Source of the DNA: Orientallactaga sibirica
Lineage: Eukaryota; Chordata; Mammalia; Rodentia; Dipodidae
DNA: 64,000 nucleotides
Reading direction: 5' to 3'
Assembly: GCA_036365145.1 (NCBI GenBank)
Contig: JAEOAD010001365.1
Coordinates: 2,068,501-2,132,500 of the forward strand
Shown: positions 37,380 through 50,697 of the stretch, piece after piece
Numbering within the stretch: the first letter of the stretch is position 1
Layout: the number at the start of each line of letters is the position of its first letter
Translations under genes and position numbers: made by a program
Notes under the pieces: model-generated
Databases searched by the model: none
Seen by the model: only the letters and a program-made list of their open reading frames with translations
Told to the model about the DNA's origin: nothing

Positions 37380-38145
37380 TTATTTTATTTTATTTTTATT
37401 TATTTATTTGCAAGCAGAGAGAGAGAGCTAAAAGAGAGGCAGACAGAGAGAGATGAGCACTTCACGGCCTCTAGCCACTGCAAACAAACTCCAGATGCAT
37501 GTGCCCCTTGTACATCTGGCTTATGTGGGTCCTGGAGAATCAAACCAGGATCCTTGGCTTTGCAGGCAAATGCCTTAATCACTAAGCTATTTCTCCTGCC
37601 CCCAGCCCTGGGTTTTTGAGGTAAAGTCTCTCTCTAGCCCAGGCTGACCTAGAATTCACTATGTAGTCTCAGGCTGGCCTTGAATTCATGGAAATCCTCC
37701 TTCCTCTGCCTCCTGAGTGCTGGAATTAAAGACATGTACCACCATGCCTGGCTTCTTTTTCTTTTTGTAGTAAAGATTTATTGAGAAAACAGTGAGAAAG
37801 CCCAGAGCACCAGAGCAAGCATGCTTAGGACTTTTGCCAGCGTCCCAAGGAGACACAGAAAGGGGAAAAGGAAAGGTTATGGTTTTCTAGTTAGATCTCA
37901 GAAAAGCAGACAGGCTTAGCGGTGAAGATCTGTAAGCAACTGCCTTTTTCGCGTCAGTCCTTGCCAGTCTGCTTCCCCTGAGCTTCCAGGGTGTCCTCTT
38001 TCCACCTGCAGTCTCACTGTCAGAATCAGCATGCTGGGATAACAGAGCCCGCCTGGGCTCCAAGCTTTTGATGTGGGCTGGAGCGCAAACTCAGGTATTC
38101 CAGCTTGAGTGGCAAGTGCTTTATCCACTCAGCCATCTCCCCAGT
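37380..38145. repeat. SINEs and an unclassified tract
   Basis: B2-like minus 37395-37600; B1-like minus 37612-37752. 37755-38085 begins TAGTAAAGATTTATTGAGAA, which could be the reverse of a poly(A)-signal-bearing insert; I could not classify it. A B2-like minus end fragment lies at 38085-38145. Confidence 0.5.
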
Positions 38146-38147
38146 TC

Positions 38148-40466
38148 TCCAACTGACTTTTGTTGTTTTATTTTTTTAGGCTTTTTGATGCAATGCTAGT
38201 CTAGCCCAGGTTGACCTGAAATTCACTATGTAGTCTTAGGGTGGCTTCAAACTCATGGCAGTCCTCCCAACTCTTGGATTAAAGGTGTGTGCGCCATCAT
38301 ACTCAACCTTCAATTGACTTTTTAAAATTTATTTTATTTGTATTTATTTGAGAGAGAGAGAGAGACAGATAGAAAGAATGGGTGTGCCAGGGCCTTCAGC
38401 CACTGCAAATGAACTCTAGATACATGTGCTACCTTGTGTATCTGGCTTATGAGGGTACTAGGGAATTAAACCTGGGTCCTTGGGCTTCACAGGCTTCACC
38501 TTAAATACTAAGCCATCTCTCTAGCTCTCAACTGATTTTTTTTTTCTAGGTAGGGTCTCACTCTAGCCCAGGCTGACCTGGAATTCACTCTGTAGTCTCA
38601 GGGTGGCCTTCAACTCACAGCGATCCTCCTACCTCTATCTCCCAAGTGCTAGGATTAAAGGCATGTGCCACCGTGCCCGGCTCTCAATTGACTTTTATTA
38701 TTATTATTATTTTACTTATTAGAGACAGAGAAAGCGAGAGAGAGAGAGAGACAGAGAGCGAGAGACAGAATGGGCTCTCCAGGGCCTCCAGCCACTGCAA
38801 ATGAACTTGAGATGCATGCGCCACCATGTGCATCTGGCTTACGTGGGTCCTGGGGAATCGAGCCTTGAACCCAGGGTCCTTAAGCTTCACAGGCAAGCAC
38901 TTAACCGCTAAGCCATCTCTCCAGCCCTTTTTTTTTTTTATCAATATATATTTTTTATTTATATTATTCTGATTTTACATTCATAGTATTGGTTCCATTG
39001 TCCTCCTCCCCTTCCTCCCACTTTCAAAGGGGCCCTCATCAATGGGGAATGTTTATCATGCATTGTGAGTTTGTTCAAGAGTTCTGGTGGTTAGGCCCCA
39101 GTCTCTGTGCATAATGCCCCAACTTGTGACTCTAACAATCTTTTTTTTCCCTTGAGTTTTGAGCCACATTGGGGTCATTTTAGTTTTTCCTCGATGAGGT
39201 TTTGGGAGCCTCTGTGTCTCTGGATATCTGGCTAATGACTGGAGTTGGATGTTCTCTGTATTTATCTCCTTCAGCCTTTTTCTGGTGTTGTGATCGCCTT
39301 GAGCGCTGTATTCTTGCCCTTCCCCTGCGTTTTTCTATGGTTTCAGCTGGTGAGGTGTGGTTAGCTGATCCTCCCTTCAGGTTCATTGTCCACCTGAAAA
39401 GAGATAAGCAAATTCTCCAACGGAGAGAGAAGTTAGTACTAGATAGAAGGGATAACCAAATATGTTTTGGAGGGAACTTTATATGCATTGGCTCTCTTCT
39501 AGCCCACATTTGGTGGCCACTAGATCTTGGAGACTGAGCTCATTTTTTGTACATGGCTTTGACTTATTTCCCAGTTCCAGCAATGAGTTCCACTCCACTG
39601 AGTGGATCTATTAGCCAAATCAAGAGCAGTTGGTTACCCCCCATGGCTGTTTGCCACTACTGCACTTGTATGAGCATTACGTCAGATAGTTTCCTGCTGG
39701 TTATCTTAGACTGCAAGTTGTTTGGACCAATGTCAGACATTTTCCCCCAGTTGCTCATGTAGCACCCTCTGGTACTAGACTCGCTAACTGTCTGGGGACT
39801 GACCTTCTTCCAGATTCTGGCCAGGTCTCTCTGTGTTTGGTCTTACACACATATGCTGTCTTCGACAGTAGGGTCTTACCATTAACCTTTGGTGGGTCAC
39901 CAAGTACTCTGACAGAAGTCTGTCTTTTTTGGGAAACCTTGTAGGTGTTTCAGATCAACAGCTCATTGTGGAAGTTAACCCCTTGCTGGCACTGGGAGTT
40001 ATAAGTCTGCACCTAGGAAGGTGAGGGAGGAAAAAGATATATAATGTAAAAGAAAATGAGTATAGAGAGGAGAGGGGAGAGAGAGAGAGAGAGAGAGAGA
40101 GGAGGGAGGGAGGGAGGGAGGGAGAGAGAAGAGAAAGAGAAGCAGGACAAGATTAAAGTTGGCCTTCATCATGTTCTCTCCAGGTTCCTGTGGTTCGAGT
40201 ATTCCCTCCGTAGGCCTGCTGAAGGATCACTGTTTTAGCCTGTTGTTCAGAGTAAAGGGTTTTGTATTATTTTTCCCTTTTGGGTCCCAATTTGTATCCC
40301 CCCCTTGTCCTCCCTCCCACCCTCTGATTCCCTCCCACCATTACCCTCCCTCCATCCCACCCTCCTTCTTGTCTCGTCCTCAGATCTCCAGCCCTTTTTT
40401 ATTTATTTAATTTATTTACTTATTAGAGACAGAGAAAGGGAGAGAGAGAATGTCAATTGACTTTTA
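38148..40466. repeat. Serial insertion site: five copies of a CAAYTGACTTTT target between retroelements
   Basis: The target-like sequence recurs at 38149 (CCAACTGACTTTT), 38310 (TTCAATTGACTTTT), 38527 (TCAACTGATTTTT), 38684 (TCAATTGACTTTT) and 40453 (TCAATTGACTTTT). Between successive copies lie, all minus strand: B1-like 38180-38306; B2-like 38335-38525; B1-like 38540-38683; and B2-like 38700-38928 followed by an L1 3' piece and a truncated B2 fragment. Each insertion starts at the T-run that follows the target, as expected for L1-machinery integration. Confidence 0.75.
38929..40394 (-). mobile_element. 5'-truncated L1, diverged 3'-UTR, with target duplication
   Basis: T-run then about 1.4 kb sharing AGCAGTTGGTTACCCC and a following GCCACTA-TGCAC segment with the 3' UTR of the long L1 (39626 against 45089). 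TCTCCAGCCC-TTTTTT flanks both ends (38919 and 40385). Contains (GA)n/(GGGA)n at 40076-40136. A different L1 subfamily from the long copy. Confidence 0.6.
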
Positions 40467-40477
40467 AGTGGGTTTTT

Positions 40478-41090
40478 CAAGTGGGGTGTGGTGGTGCACG
40501 CCTTTAATCCCAGCACTCGGGAGGCTGAGGTAGAAAGATCACTGTGAGTTCAAGGCCACCCTGATACTACACAGTGAACTCCAAGTCAGCCTGGGCTAGA
40601 GAGAGAATCTGCCTTGAAAAACATATATATATATATCCTACTCTTAGTATGTATTTGTGTGTCTGTATGTATGTGGGGGTGTGTTTGGGTGTGTGCATGC
40701 CACAGCCCACCTGTGGAGGTCAGAGGACTACCTCAAATGTTTGTCCTGTCCTTCCATAATCTTTTGAGTCAGAGTCTCTCTTGCTGTTGCTCCTTAGAGC
40801 TTCCAGATTCTCTTGGCTCCACCTCCCATTGCCTTGGAAGCCTTCAGACTGCACAGCACTCCCCATTGAAGAATGGAGTCTATTTCCTTTGACTCTGACT
40901 AGGTCCCTGGACCTGATTTGGCCTAAAGAATAAGGCAAAGGGCTGGAGAGATGCCTTAGCAATTAAGGCACTTGCCTGAGAAGCCTAAGGACCCAGGTGC
41001 AATTCTCCAGGACCCATGTAAGCCAGATGCACAAGGTGGCACATGGATCTGGAGTTCGTTTGCAGTGGCTGGAGGCCCTGGAATGTCCAT

Positions 41091-41129
<39 letters not shown>

Positions 41130-41175
41130 ACCTGACTCTTTCTCTCTCAAGTAAATAAATTAATTAAATTTAAAA
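40478..41175. repeat. B1-like and B2-like SINEs
   Basis: B1-like plus 40480-40625 and B2-like plus 40940-41175 with a long CT tract. 40630-40935 has no recognisable feature except a T/G-rich run at 40650-40700. Confidence 0.65.
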
Positions 41176-42690
41176 AATTTTAGAGAATAAGGCAGAAAGA
41201 TGGCGTGGCACTTGCCAGTAATAGCTAGCCAATTGATACTGTCTCCCTGACCCAATGAATTCACAAGTGTAATGCCTGTTCAGGCCTTTCTTGCACAGTT
41301 GTCATGGACTCTACCATGCTAAGGCAAGTTCCTGCAGTTAACAACGTCTGGCTTCACTAACTCCTGCTTCCCCCAATTTCGTTTAGCAAAGAGCTCTTTG
41401 ATCTTCAAGTACCTGTTAACATACAGGGTCTGTGTCAAGTGCTTCTTCCCAGCTTCTTTGTGCCTTGATAGTCAGCTTCACTGGATTTAGAATCACCTAT
41501 GAGACAGCCTCTGGGTGTGCCTGAGACAGCGTTTCTGGACAGGGTTAACTGAGGGGAAAGACCTGTCGTCAAAGTGGACAGCAGTTTCCAAAAGGTGGCC
41601 ACATAGAAAGAGACCCTTACTCGGGCCAGTGTGCCTGCCCTATTTGCTTTTTCCTGATCAAGTGTGTCAGTCACGGCTGCTGCCATCAGCCACTAACATC
41701 AGATTCCAGCTTCTTCGGCCTTCCAACATGGATTCAGTACCATCAATGCTCAGGAAGCTACAGGCCTGAGGCTTCCAGCTTTGTTTACCAGGTAGCTACC
41801 AGGCTCTGAGCCTCTCCATCATGCAGACAGCCGTTGCTGGTACACACGGGCCCTATCATGTCCACGGATGTTCAACCTTTGGACACTATGACATGACGTT
41901 GTCATCCTCAAATGTGTCGGCCTGCATCTACAGCTATGTGGGGATGCATGCAGAACACAGCTGCAGGTTGCCCATGCTGAAAGCCAACCTGGAAAATCCC
42001 TTTTAGAGCATGTGCACATTCCACTGGTACTGTATCTCTAGGAAGCCCTGCCTAATATGTTCTTCAGATGGCTTTTTTTTTATCTATTACTAAAAATGGT
42101 ATAATCAAAATCCTTGTAGTGAAATCTTTTCCTACTAGCCTCATTACTTCCAGAAACTAAATTCAGGGACCTCGTAGCACAACAGTAGTACATCTGACTC
42201 CAAAAACTACATTCCTAGAAGTCCAAGTGGTGGATGGACAGGCGTGTCCAGCTTCAGTCTTGGTAGTCAGACCACCTAACCCTTCTCCCAAAAGGCTAAT
42301 CACGTCCTCACTGAGGTTAAGGCTGGGCTCCCTGGAATGCCTCTGGGCTGTGAGGAACCACAACCAAACATCTTTGCTGACTGATGAAGGGGAGGGGCTC
42401 CATATTTCAAGCAGCAAATACTTCAAATATTGCCGGGGTAAACTTGTCTTTGACCTTTTTTTTGGAGGGGTGGCTTGTGTTCCTTTTGTGGATGGTATTT
42501 TTCCATATTCTCCCATTTTCCTTTTGGGTTAGTGGTTCTTGTGCTAATTTCACATTGATTTATTAATATCTTCATTACGTTTAGGATGCCAGCCACTGTC
42601 TATTATATTTTTGCAAACCTTTATTATTCATTTAACTTTAATGTTCATCGTTGGACGTATGGAACAGTCAACTCTCGACTCTTTAAATAT
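41176..42690. other. Low-SINE interval, no gene found
   Basis: About 1.5 kb with weak old-repeat character near 41460-41640 (AGAATCACCTATGAGACAGC, CTCTGGGTGTGCCTGAGA). Short frames on both strands show no family match. No splice-supported exon seen. Confidence 0.4.
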
Positions 42691-43020
42691 TTTAATTTAT
42701 TTGCATGTTGAGGGGCACTCCAGGGCCTCTTGCCACTGCAAATGAGTACCACTTTTTTGTTGTTGTTTGTTTTGTTTTGGTTTTTCGAGGTAGGGTCTCG
42801 ATCTAGCCCAGGCTGACCTGGAATTCACTGTGTAGTCTCAGGGTGGCCTTAAACTCATGGTGATCCTCCTACCTCTGCCTCCCCGAGTGCTGGGATGAAA
42901 GGCATGCGCCACCACACCCGGCTTTGAATACCACTCTTTGCATCTTGGGATATGTGGGTACTGGGCCAGCAGGCTTTACAAGCAAGCACCTTTAACCGCT
43001 GAGCCATCCCCCCAGCCTTT
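42690..43020 (-). mobile_element. B2-like SINE split by a B1-like SINE
   Basis: The B2-like minus element at 42690-42757 resumes at 42925-43018. A B1-like minus SINE sits between, flanked by GAGTACCACTTTT (42745) and GAATACCACTCTT (42925), its target duplication. Confidence 0.8.
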
Positions 43021-43390
43021 CAACTCTTTATGTAGTGAAATGCATCAATCTTTTTCTTAGTGATTTGCTCCCCCATTCTGAAGTACAGAAAGGCTTTCTC
43101 TACCCAGAGGTTATTAAATATTTATTTCCTATTCAACACTTTTATTGTGCAATATTCTTCCCACATTTTACTCAAGTCCATCTGGAATTTATTTTCACTT
43201 ATCATGTAAGATAAAGATCCACGTTGCTATTGTCTCCAAAATGGTTGAGAAATAAATCCAGCTGGTGTGACATTACATTTCTGTTCTATCATCCATTTCT
43301 GCCTTTCCACTCATTTTTCAGCCTGTCATTCCACTATATGGTTATCCTAGAATGGTTATTCTCACACTAAAGCCATACTTTAAATTATGT
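43020..43390 (-). mobile_element. Old L1 fragment (minus strand)
   Basis: AGAAAGGCTTTCTCTACCC, AGTCCATCTGGAATTTATTT and GTAAGATAAAGATCCACGTT are in the order of an L1 ORF2 tract read backwards. No open frame. Confidence 0.55.
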
Positions 43391-43399
43391 GAGCTCCAT

Positions 43400-44217
43400 T
43401 TTTGTTAATGGGGTCTTGATATATTTCCCAGGCTGTCCTCACACTCTTGAACTCAAGTCATCCTCCTGCCTCAGCCTCCCAAGTAACTGGGACTATAGGC
43501 ACACACCACTGTGTGCATCTAAGTGCCATGACTTCACTGTCTTGTCACCTGTAGACTCACACTACCTAGAGCTTGGCACATAGTAGGACCTCAATAAGTA
43601 TCTGGCAAAAGAATGAATGGGTGAGCTGGGCATGGTGGCACACACCTTTAGCCCCAGCACTGGGGAGGCAGAGGTAAGAGGATTGCTATGAGTTTGAGGC
43701 CACCCTGAGACTACATAGTAAATTCCAGGTCAGCCTGGGCCAGAGTGAGACCCTACCTACAAAAACCAAAAGAGAGAAAAGAATGGGTGAATGAATGAAT
43801 GAGCAAATAAAAGAGGGGCTATAGCGTGTTAGCCCTGACTGGGCAATGAGCACATTCCTCGTTGGAGTCCACTGATAAAGAGGAAATGGTCTACTACCCC
43901 TGAATTAGGCAATCATCTCCACAGAACAAGACTCCAAAACTAGCTTGGTCAGTAAAATGCTTGCCTCAACAGCATGAGGACCTGAGCTCAGTCCCCAGAA
44001 CTCACGTGAAAATGCCGGGTGTGACGGTACCTGCGTAGAACCTGAGTGCTGAGGAGGTGGAGATAGGAGGCTCCCCGGAGCTCTGCTGCTCAGCAAGTCT
44101 AGCCCAACTGGTGAGCTCCAGGACGGTGAGGACCCGACTCAGAAAGAGGTGGATGGCTTTCCTGAGCAATGACATCCAAGGTCATCCTATGGCCTCCACA
44201 CACATGTATAGAAATGT

Positions 44218-44253
<36 letters not shown>

Positions 44254-44435
44254 GGCCAGCAGCCAAGGTCTTTTTTCTGGGGGTAGAGGGTAGAAGCAGG
44301 ATCTCACCTTATCCTAGCTGACCTGGAACTTCCTCTGTAGCCCAGGCTGGCTGTGAACTCATGGTAATCCTCCTACCTCAGCCTTCTGAGTGCTGGGATT
44401 AAAGGCATGTGCCATCACTACACCCGCTCATAGTC
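43400..44435. repeat. SINEs and CA repeat left of the long L1
   Basis: Old B1-like minus 43410-43520; B1-like plus 43625-43775; (CA)n 44219-44252; B1-like minus 44275-44430. 43780-44215 holds no recognisable gene; 43930-44080 has a weak SINE-like head. Confidence 0.6.
44423..44435. repeat. Target-site duplication, left copy, of the long L1
   Basis: CCCGCTCATAGTC followed by a T-run; matched by 51795-51807. Confidence 0.9.
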
Positions 44436-45878
44436 TTTTTTTTTTTTTAATTTTTATTGATTTTTAATCTTACATACCAAAAAAAACCCCACCTGATATT
44501 TCCCTCCCCTCCCCCATTCCACTTTAGAACTCCAGTCTCCATCATATCCCCTCCCTTTCTCCATTAGTCTCTCTCCTAATTTGATGACATCATCTTTCTC
44601 TTCTATTTTGAGGGTCTTGCAAAGGTATTGCTATGCACTGCAAGCTCATGGATATCGAGGCCAATTTCTGTCTGGGCAGCTGCATAGTAAGAGGTCATAT
44701 CCTTCCTTTGGCTCTTCCATTCTATCCGCCCCCTCTTCCGCAATGGTCCCTGAGCCACTGGAGGATGTGACAGAGGTGTTTCAGTGCTAGGCACTCCTCC
44801 ATCCCTTCTTCTCGGCACTATGTTGCCTTTTGTGTCGTCCCAGTGGTCATCACCATCTGAAAAGAGAAGCTTCTCTAGCCAGAAGTGAGAATAGTGTTAA
44901 TATATGGACATGAACATTTACTGTAGTGTCCCCAGGGGTGGGAATAATAATATATACATTTAGTCAGACATGAGCAGGCTTATACCCCCAAGGCTCATGA
45001 CCTCACCTACCATAGACTTTTACTTAGGTTTTTCAGTACCGGGTATGTATTCCCTCCCGTAGAGAGGGCCTTCAGTCCAATTATGGAGCAGTTGGTTACC
45101 CCAAGAGTAGACACGCCACTATTGCACCCGTTCAGTCATTGGGCCTGTCTGGCCAAGCTTGAATATTCAGCATCCACTATTTTCACTGTTGATGGCTTCT
45201 GTCTCTCCCATACGCTGCGTGCAGTGCAGCTTTTTCCAGCTTTCAGTTGGCTGGTCTACAGGGAGAAGGTTTTCTGCTCAGCACCAGCTTGCTTTCTCAG
45301 TGTCCTTGCCTCTCAGGCATGAGATGTCTTCAGCAATAGGGTCTTACTATCTATTTCTCTAGGGAAACCAAGGGCTTTGGCAAAAGCCTTAATGTTTTGG
45401 AGGCTACCGGGACCTCCTTGGCCAACATCTCACTGGAAGGAGTTCCATCCCAGGTACTGAAAATTTTCTAGTAACAGTCTACATCTTCTAGACGTGACCT
45501 TAATCAAAAAGTAGTTTTACATATGTCTTATTGATAATATCTTGAGTTTAGATTGTCCCTCCCCCTGCCCTTTTTGTATGCATTCTCTTCCCATGGCCTC
45601 GCTTAGGCCATTCCCCTCCCTGTACTCAGTTCTTCTACTTACATATGTGTATTACCATACACTTAAGTCCTTCCCTTTCTTCCCTCCCTTATAGCCTTTT
45701 ACCCGCTTACTGGTTTCTGGTACCTATTTTTGGTTCCAGTTCATACACAAGTCTATACATTGGTAGCTAGGATCCACATATGAGAGAGAACATGTGACGT
45801 TTGGCTTTCTGAGCCTGGGTTACCTCACTAAGTATAATCCTTTCCAGATCCATCCATTTCCCTGCAAATTTCATAATT

Positions 45879-48800
45879 TCATTTTTTCTTTACTGCTGAA
45901 TAGAACTCCATTGTGTAAATGTACCACAACTTTATTATCCACTCATCTGTGGACGGACATCTAGGCTGCTTCCATTTCTTAGCTATTGTGAATAGAGCAG
46001 CAATAAACATGGTTTTGCAAGTATCTCTAAGGAAGTGAGAAGAGTCCTCTGGATATATGCCTAGGAGTGCTATAGCTGGATCATATGGTAAATCTATTTC
46101 TAGCTGTCTCAAGAACCTCCACACTGATTTCCACAGTGGCTGGACCAGCTTACATTCCCACCAACAGTGTAGAAGTGTTCCTGTTTTCCGCATCCACGCC
46201 AACACTTATTGTCATTTGTTTTCTTGATGGCAGCCATTCTGACAGGAGTGATATGGAATCTCAAAGTGGTTTTAATTTGCATTTCCCTGATGGCTAAGGA
46301 TGTAGAACATTTTTTTAGATGTTTATATGCCATCTGTATTTCATCTTCCGTGAATTCTCTATTTAGTTCCGTAGCCCATTTTTAACTGGGTTGTTTGAAT
46401 TCTTGTTATTCTGTTTTTGAGTTCTTTGTATATTCTGGATATTAATCCTCTGTCAGATGAATAACTGGCAAAGATTTTCTCCCATTCTGTAGGTTGTCTT
46501 TTGCTCTATTCACAGTGTCCTTTGCTGTACAAAAGCTTTGTAATTTTATAAGGTCCCAGTGGTTGATTAGTGCTTTTATTCTCTGAGCAATTGGAGTTAT
46601 ATTCAGAAAGTCCTTGCCTATTCAATATGTTGAAGAGTTTCCCCCTTTTTTCCTCTAGCATTTTCAGAGTTTCAGGTCTGATATTAAGGTCCCTGATCCA
46701 TTTGGACTTGATTCTTGTGCAAGGAGAGAGACAAGGATCTATGTTTATCCTTTTACAAACAGATGTCCAATTTTCCCAGCACCACTTGTTAAAGAGGCTA
46801 TCTTTTCTCCAATGAGTATTTTTGGCGTTTTTGTCAAAAATCAGGTAGCTGTAGCTGTCTGGATTAATATTTGGGTCTTCTATTCTGTTCCATTGATCTA
46901 CCTGTCTGTCCTTGTGCCAGTACCATGCTGTTTTTGTTACTATGGCTTTGTAGTATAACTTAAAATCGGGTATGGTTATACCACCTGCCTGATTTTTGTT
47001 ATGCAAAATTGTTTTGGCTATTCGAGGTTTTTGTGTTTCCAGATGAATTTTAGTATTGTTTTTCTATTTCTGTGAAGAATGCTATTGGGATTTTAATGGG
47101 GATCGCATTAAATGTGTAGATTGCTTTTGGTAAGATTGACATTTCACTATATTGATTCTTCCAATCCAGGAGCATGGAATGTCTTTCCATTTCCTTGTGT
47201 CTTCTGCAATTTGTCGCTCGAGTTTTTATAGTTCTCATTGTAGAGATCCTTCACTTCCTTGGTTAAGTTTATTCCAAGGTATTTTTTTTTTTGAGGCAAT
47301 TGTGAATGGGAGAGATTCCCTGATTTCATCCTCTGCATGTTTGTTGTTAGTGTATAGAAAAGCTACTGATTTCTGTGTGTTTATTTTGTATCCTGCTACA
47401 TTGCTAAAAGTGTTTATCAGCTCTAATAATTTGCTGGTAGAGTCCTTAGGATCTGTTATGTATAGAATCATATCATCTGCAAATAATGATAATTTGACCT
47501 CTTCCTTTCCGATTTGTATCCCCTTTATGAGTGCCTCTTGCCTTATTGCTATGGCTAAGACTTCCAATACTATATTAAATAATAGTGGAGAAAGTGGACA
47601 CCCTTGTCTTGTTCCTGAATTTAGAGGAAAAGCTTCAAGTTTTCCCCATTAAGTATTATGTTGGCTGTAGGTTTGTCATAAATAGCTTTTATTATGTTGA
47701 GATATGTACCTTCTATTCCAAGTTTCTGTAGTACTTTCACCATGAAGGGGTGTTGGATTTTGTCAAATGCCTTTTCTGCATCTATTGAGATGACCATGTG
47801 ATTTTTGTCCTTCAGACCATTTATATGGTGTATTACATTTATGGATTTGCGTATGTTGAACCATCCCTGCATCTCTGGGATAAAGCCTACTTGGTCAGGG
47901 TGAATAATCTTTCTGATATATTCTTGTATTCTGTTTGCCAGTATTTTGTTGAGAATTTTTGCATCTATGTTCATGAGGAGATTGGTCTATAGTTTTCTTT
48001 TTTGATCTGTCTTTGTCGGTTTGGGTATCAGGGTGATGCTGGCTTCATAGAAGGATTTTGGTAGAATTCCTTCCTCTTCTATTTTATGGAAAAGTTTGAG
48101 AAGCATTGGTGTTAGATCTTCCAGGAATGTCTGGTAAAATTCAGTAGTGAATCCATCTGGGCCTGGGCTTTTTTAATTGGGAGACTTTTTATGACTGCTT
48201 GGATCTCTGTGGTTGTTATAGGTCTATTTAAATGGTTTATCTCATCTTGATTTAATTTTGGTAGGTCATATAAATCAAGGAAATCATCCATTTCTTTCAG
48301 GTTTTCAAACTTAGAGGCATATATATTCTTAAAGTATGTCCGTATGATTTTCTGAATTTCTTTGGTATCTGTTGTGATGTTGCCTTTTTCATCTCTAATT
48401 TTATCAATTTTTGTCTCTTCTCTCTTTCTTTTGGTCAGATTTGCTAAGGGTTTGTCAATCTTGTTAATCCTTTCAAAGAACCAACTCTTTGTTTCATTGA
48501 TTTTTTTGATTGTTTTTGGTTTCCATTTCATTAATTTCTGCCTAACCTTTATTATTTCTTCCGTCTACTGATTTTTGGTTTGCCTTGTTCTTCTCTTTCC
48601 AAGGCCTTAAGGTGAAGCATTAAATTGTTTAGTTGTGAACTCTCTAGTTTCTTAATATAGGCACTTAGAGCTATAAATTTCCCTCGTAGGACTGCCTTCA
48701 TTGTGTCCCACAGGTTTTGGTATGTTGTATTCTCATCATCATTTGATTCTATGAATTTCTTGATTTCCTTCTTAATTTCTTCAATGACCCATCGTCATTC

Positions 48801-49609
48801 AATAATGTACTGTTTAGTCTCCATGAATTTCTGTATGCTCTGTAGTTTTTCTTGTTGTTGATTTGCAGTTTAATCCCATTGTGGTCAGATAGCATACAAG
48901 GGATTATTTCAATTTTCCTGTATTTGTTGAGATTTGATTTGTGTCCTATCATATGGTCTATTTTAGAGAATGACCCATGTGCTGCTGAGAAGAATGTATA
49001 TTCTGCAGTATTTGGATGGAATATTCTGTATATATCTGTTAGGTCCATTTGTTCCATGATATCATTTAATGCAGTTGTTTCTCTGTTTATTTTTGTTGGG
49101 TAGACCTGTCAAGTGATGAGAGCGGGGGTATTGAAGTCACCCACTACTATTGTGTTAGGTGTTATTTCTGACCTTAAGTCCGATAGTGTTTGTTTGATGT
49201 AATTGGGGGCCCCGTGTTGGGAGCATAAATGTTTAGGATTGTGATATCCTCCTGTTGGAGTGTTCCTTTAATCAGTATAAAGTGACCTGCTTTATCTCTC
49301 CTCACTAATGTTGGTTTGAAGTCTATCCTGTCAGAAATTAGAATGGCAACCCCTGCTTGTTTTCTGGGTCCATTTGCTTGATATATCTTTTCCAGCCTTT
49401 CACCTAAGAATGTTTCTATCTTTTATTCGGATGTGAGTTTCCTGAAGGCAACAGATGGTAGGATCCTGCTTTTTAATCCAGTCTGCAAGTCTATGTCTTT
49501 TGATTGGGGCATTGAGGCCATTGATATTAAGAGTTATTATTGAAAGATATGTATTTGATCTGTCCATTTTTCTTGTTTTGTAGTTCTTCCTGGTTTTCTT
49601 TTTACTCAC
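45879..49609 (-). pseudogene. L1 ORF2 remnant (endonuclease and reverse transcriptase)
   Basis: Endonuclease start (TLNINGLNAPIKRHRLADWI, CCLQETHI), reverse transcriptase part ([14 protein letters not shown], and [12 protein letters not shown] with the catalytic FADD) and the C-terminal region ([37 protein letters not shown]) are recognisable but divided among about nine frames by indels and stops. Confidence 0.92.
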
Positions 49610-49845
49610 TTGTTCTAACTGTTGAATATGATTTCTTTTCTATTTCCTGCTGTGTGTGTTTTGCTTTTTCTTCAGCATGAATGATTCCTGCAAGTATTTT
49701 CTGTAGAGCTGGCTTAGTTGTCATAAATTCCTTTAGCCTGTCTTTGTTGTGGAATGTCCTTATTTCTCCATCAATTTGGATAGAAAGCTTTGCAGGATAA
49801 AGTAATCTTGGTTGACAGTTTTTATCTTTCAGAACTTGGAATACA

Positions 49846-50697
49846 TCACTCCAGGCCCTCCTGGCTTTTTAGGGTTTGTGTTGAGTAATCTGCTGTGACC
49901 CTGATGGGTTTCCCCTTAAATGTCATTTGCTTTTTCTCTCTAACTGCTTTCAGTATACTTTCTTTGGTTTGTGTATTTAGTAGTTTAATTATAACATGGC
50001 GAGAAGAGGTTCTTTCTAGGTTTTGTCTGTTTGGTGTTCTAAATGCTTCTTGTATCTGCATTGGCATTTCTTTCCCAATTTGGGAAAATTTTCTTCTATG
50101 ATTTTATGGAAAACACCTACTAAGCCTCTGGATTGAATTCTTCTTCCCCTTCTGCTATACCTTGAATTCTTATGTTTGATCTTTTCATAGTGTCCCTCAT
50201 GTCTTGGAGTTCCCATTCATACCTTTCTATTAGCTTGTCTTTCTCTTTGTTGGACTGTGATAGATCTGCCACCTCGTCTTCTAGCTTGGATATTCTGTCC
50301 TCTCCTTCATCCATTCTACTAGTGAGACTTTCCACAGAGTTTTTATTTCACTGACTGTGTTCTTCAATGTTAAGATTTCAGCCTGGTTTTTCTTCAGTAG
50401 TTCTATTTCCTTGTTCATGTCCTCTAATGACCTTTTTATTTCATTAAACTGTTTCTCTGTAATCTCCTTCAACAGTTTGTTTTCTTCTCTAATTCCTTTG
50501 TTTTCTTCTCGGATTGCTTTCATTTCTTCTTTCATTTCTTTGAGCATAGATATCATCATTCCCTTGAAATCTTTGTCAGGAATTTCATCTAAAACAGTCT
50601 CATTGTTGGACCTATCTGATGGATTTGCAATTTTTGGTGGAATTGCATTGTCTTGATTCTTTGTGTTTCTTGTATTATAATGTAGTGACTTTTGCAT
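49846..50697 (-). pseudogene. L1 ORF1 remnant (RNA-binding chaperone)
   Basis: A coiled-coil part (MKEEMKAIREENKGIREENK, EIKRSLEDMNKEIELLKKNQ), then an RRM-like part (RSNIRIQGIAEGEE) and a C-terminal domain (RHVIIKLLNTQTKESILKAV, GKPIRVTADYSTQT) are spread over at least four overlapping frames. Several frameshifts, so not functional. Confidence 0.88.

Noticed and set aside
47152..47652. 166-codon plus-strand frame
   Set aside because: It is antisense to L1 ORF2.
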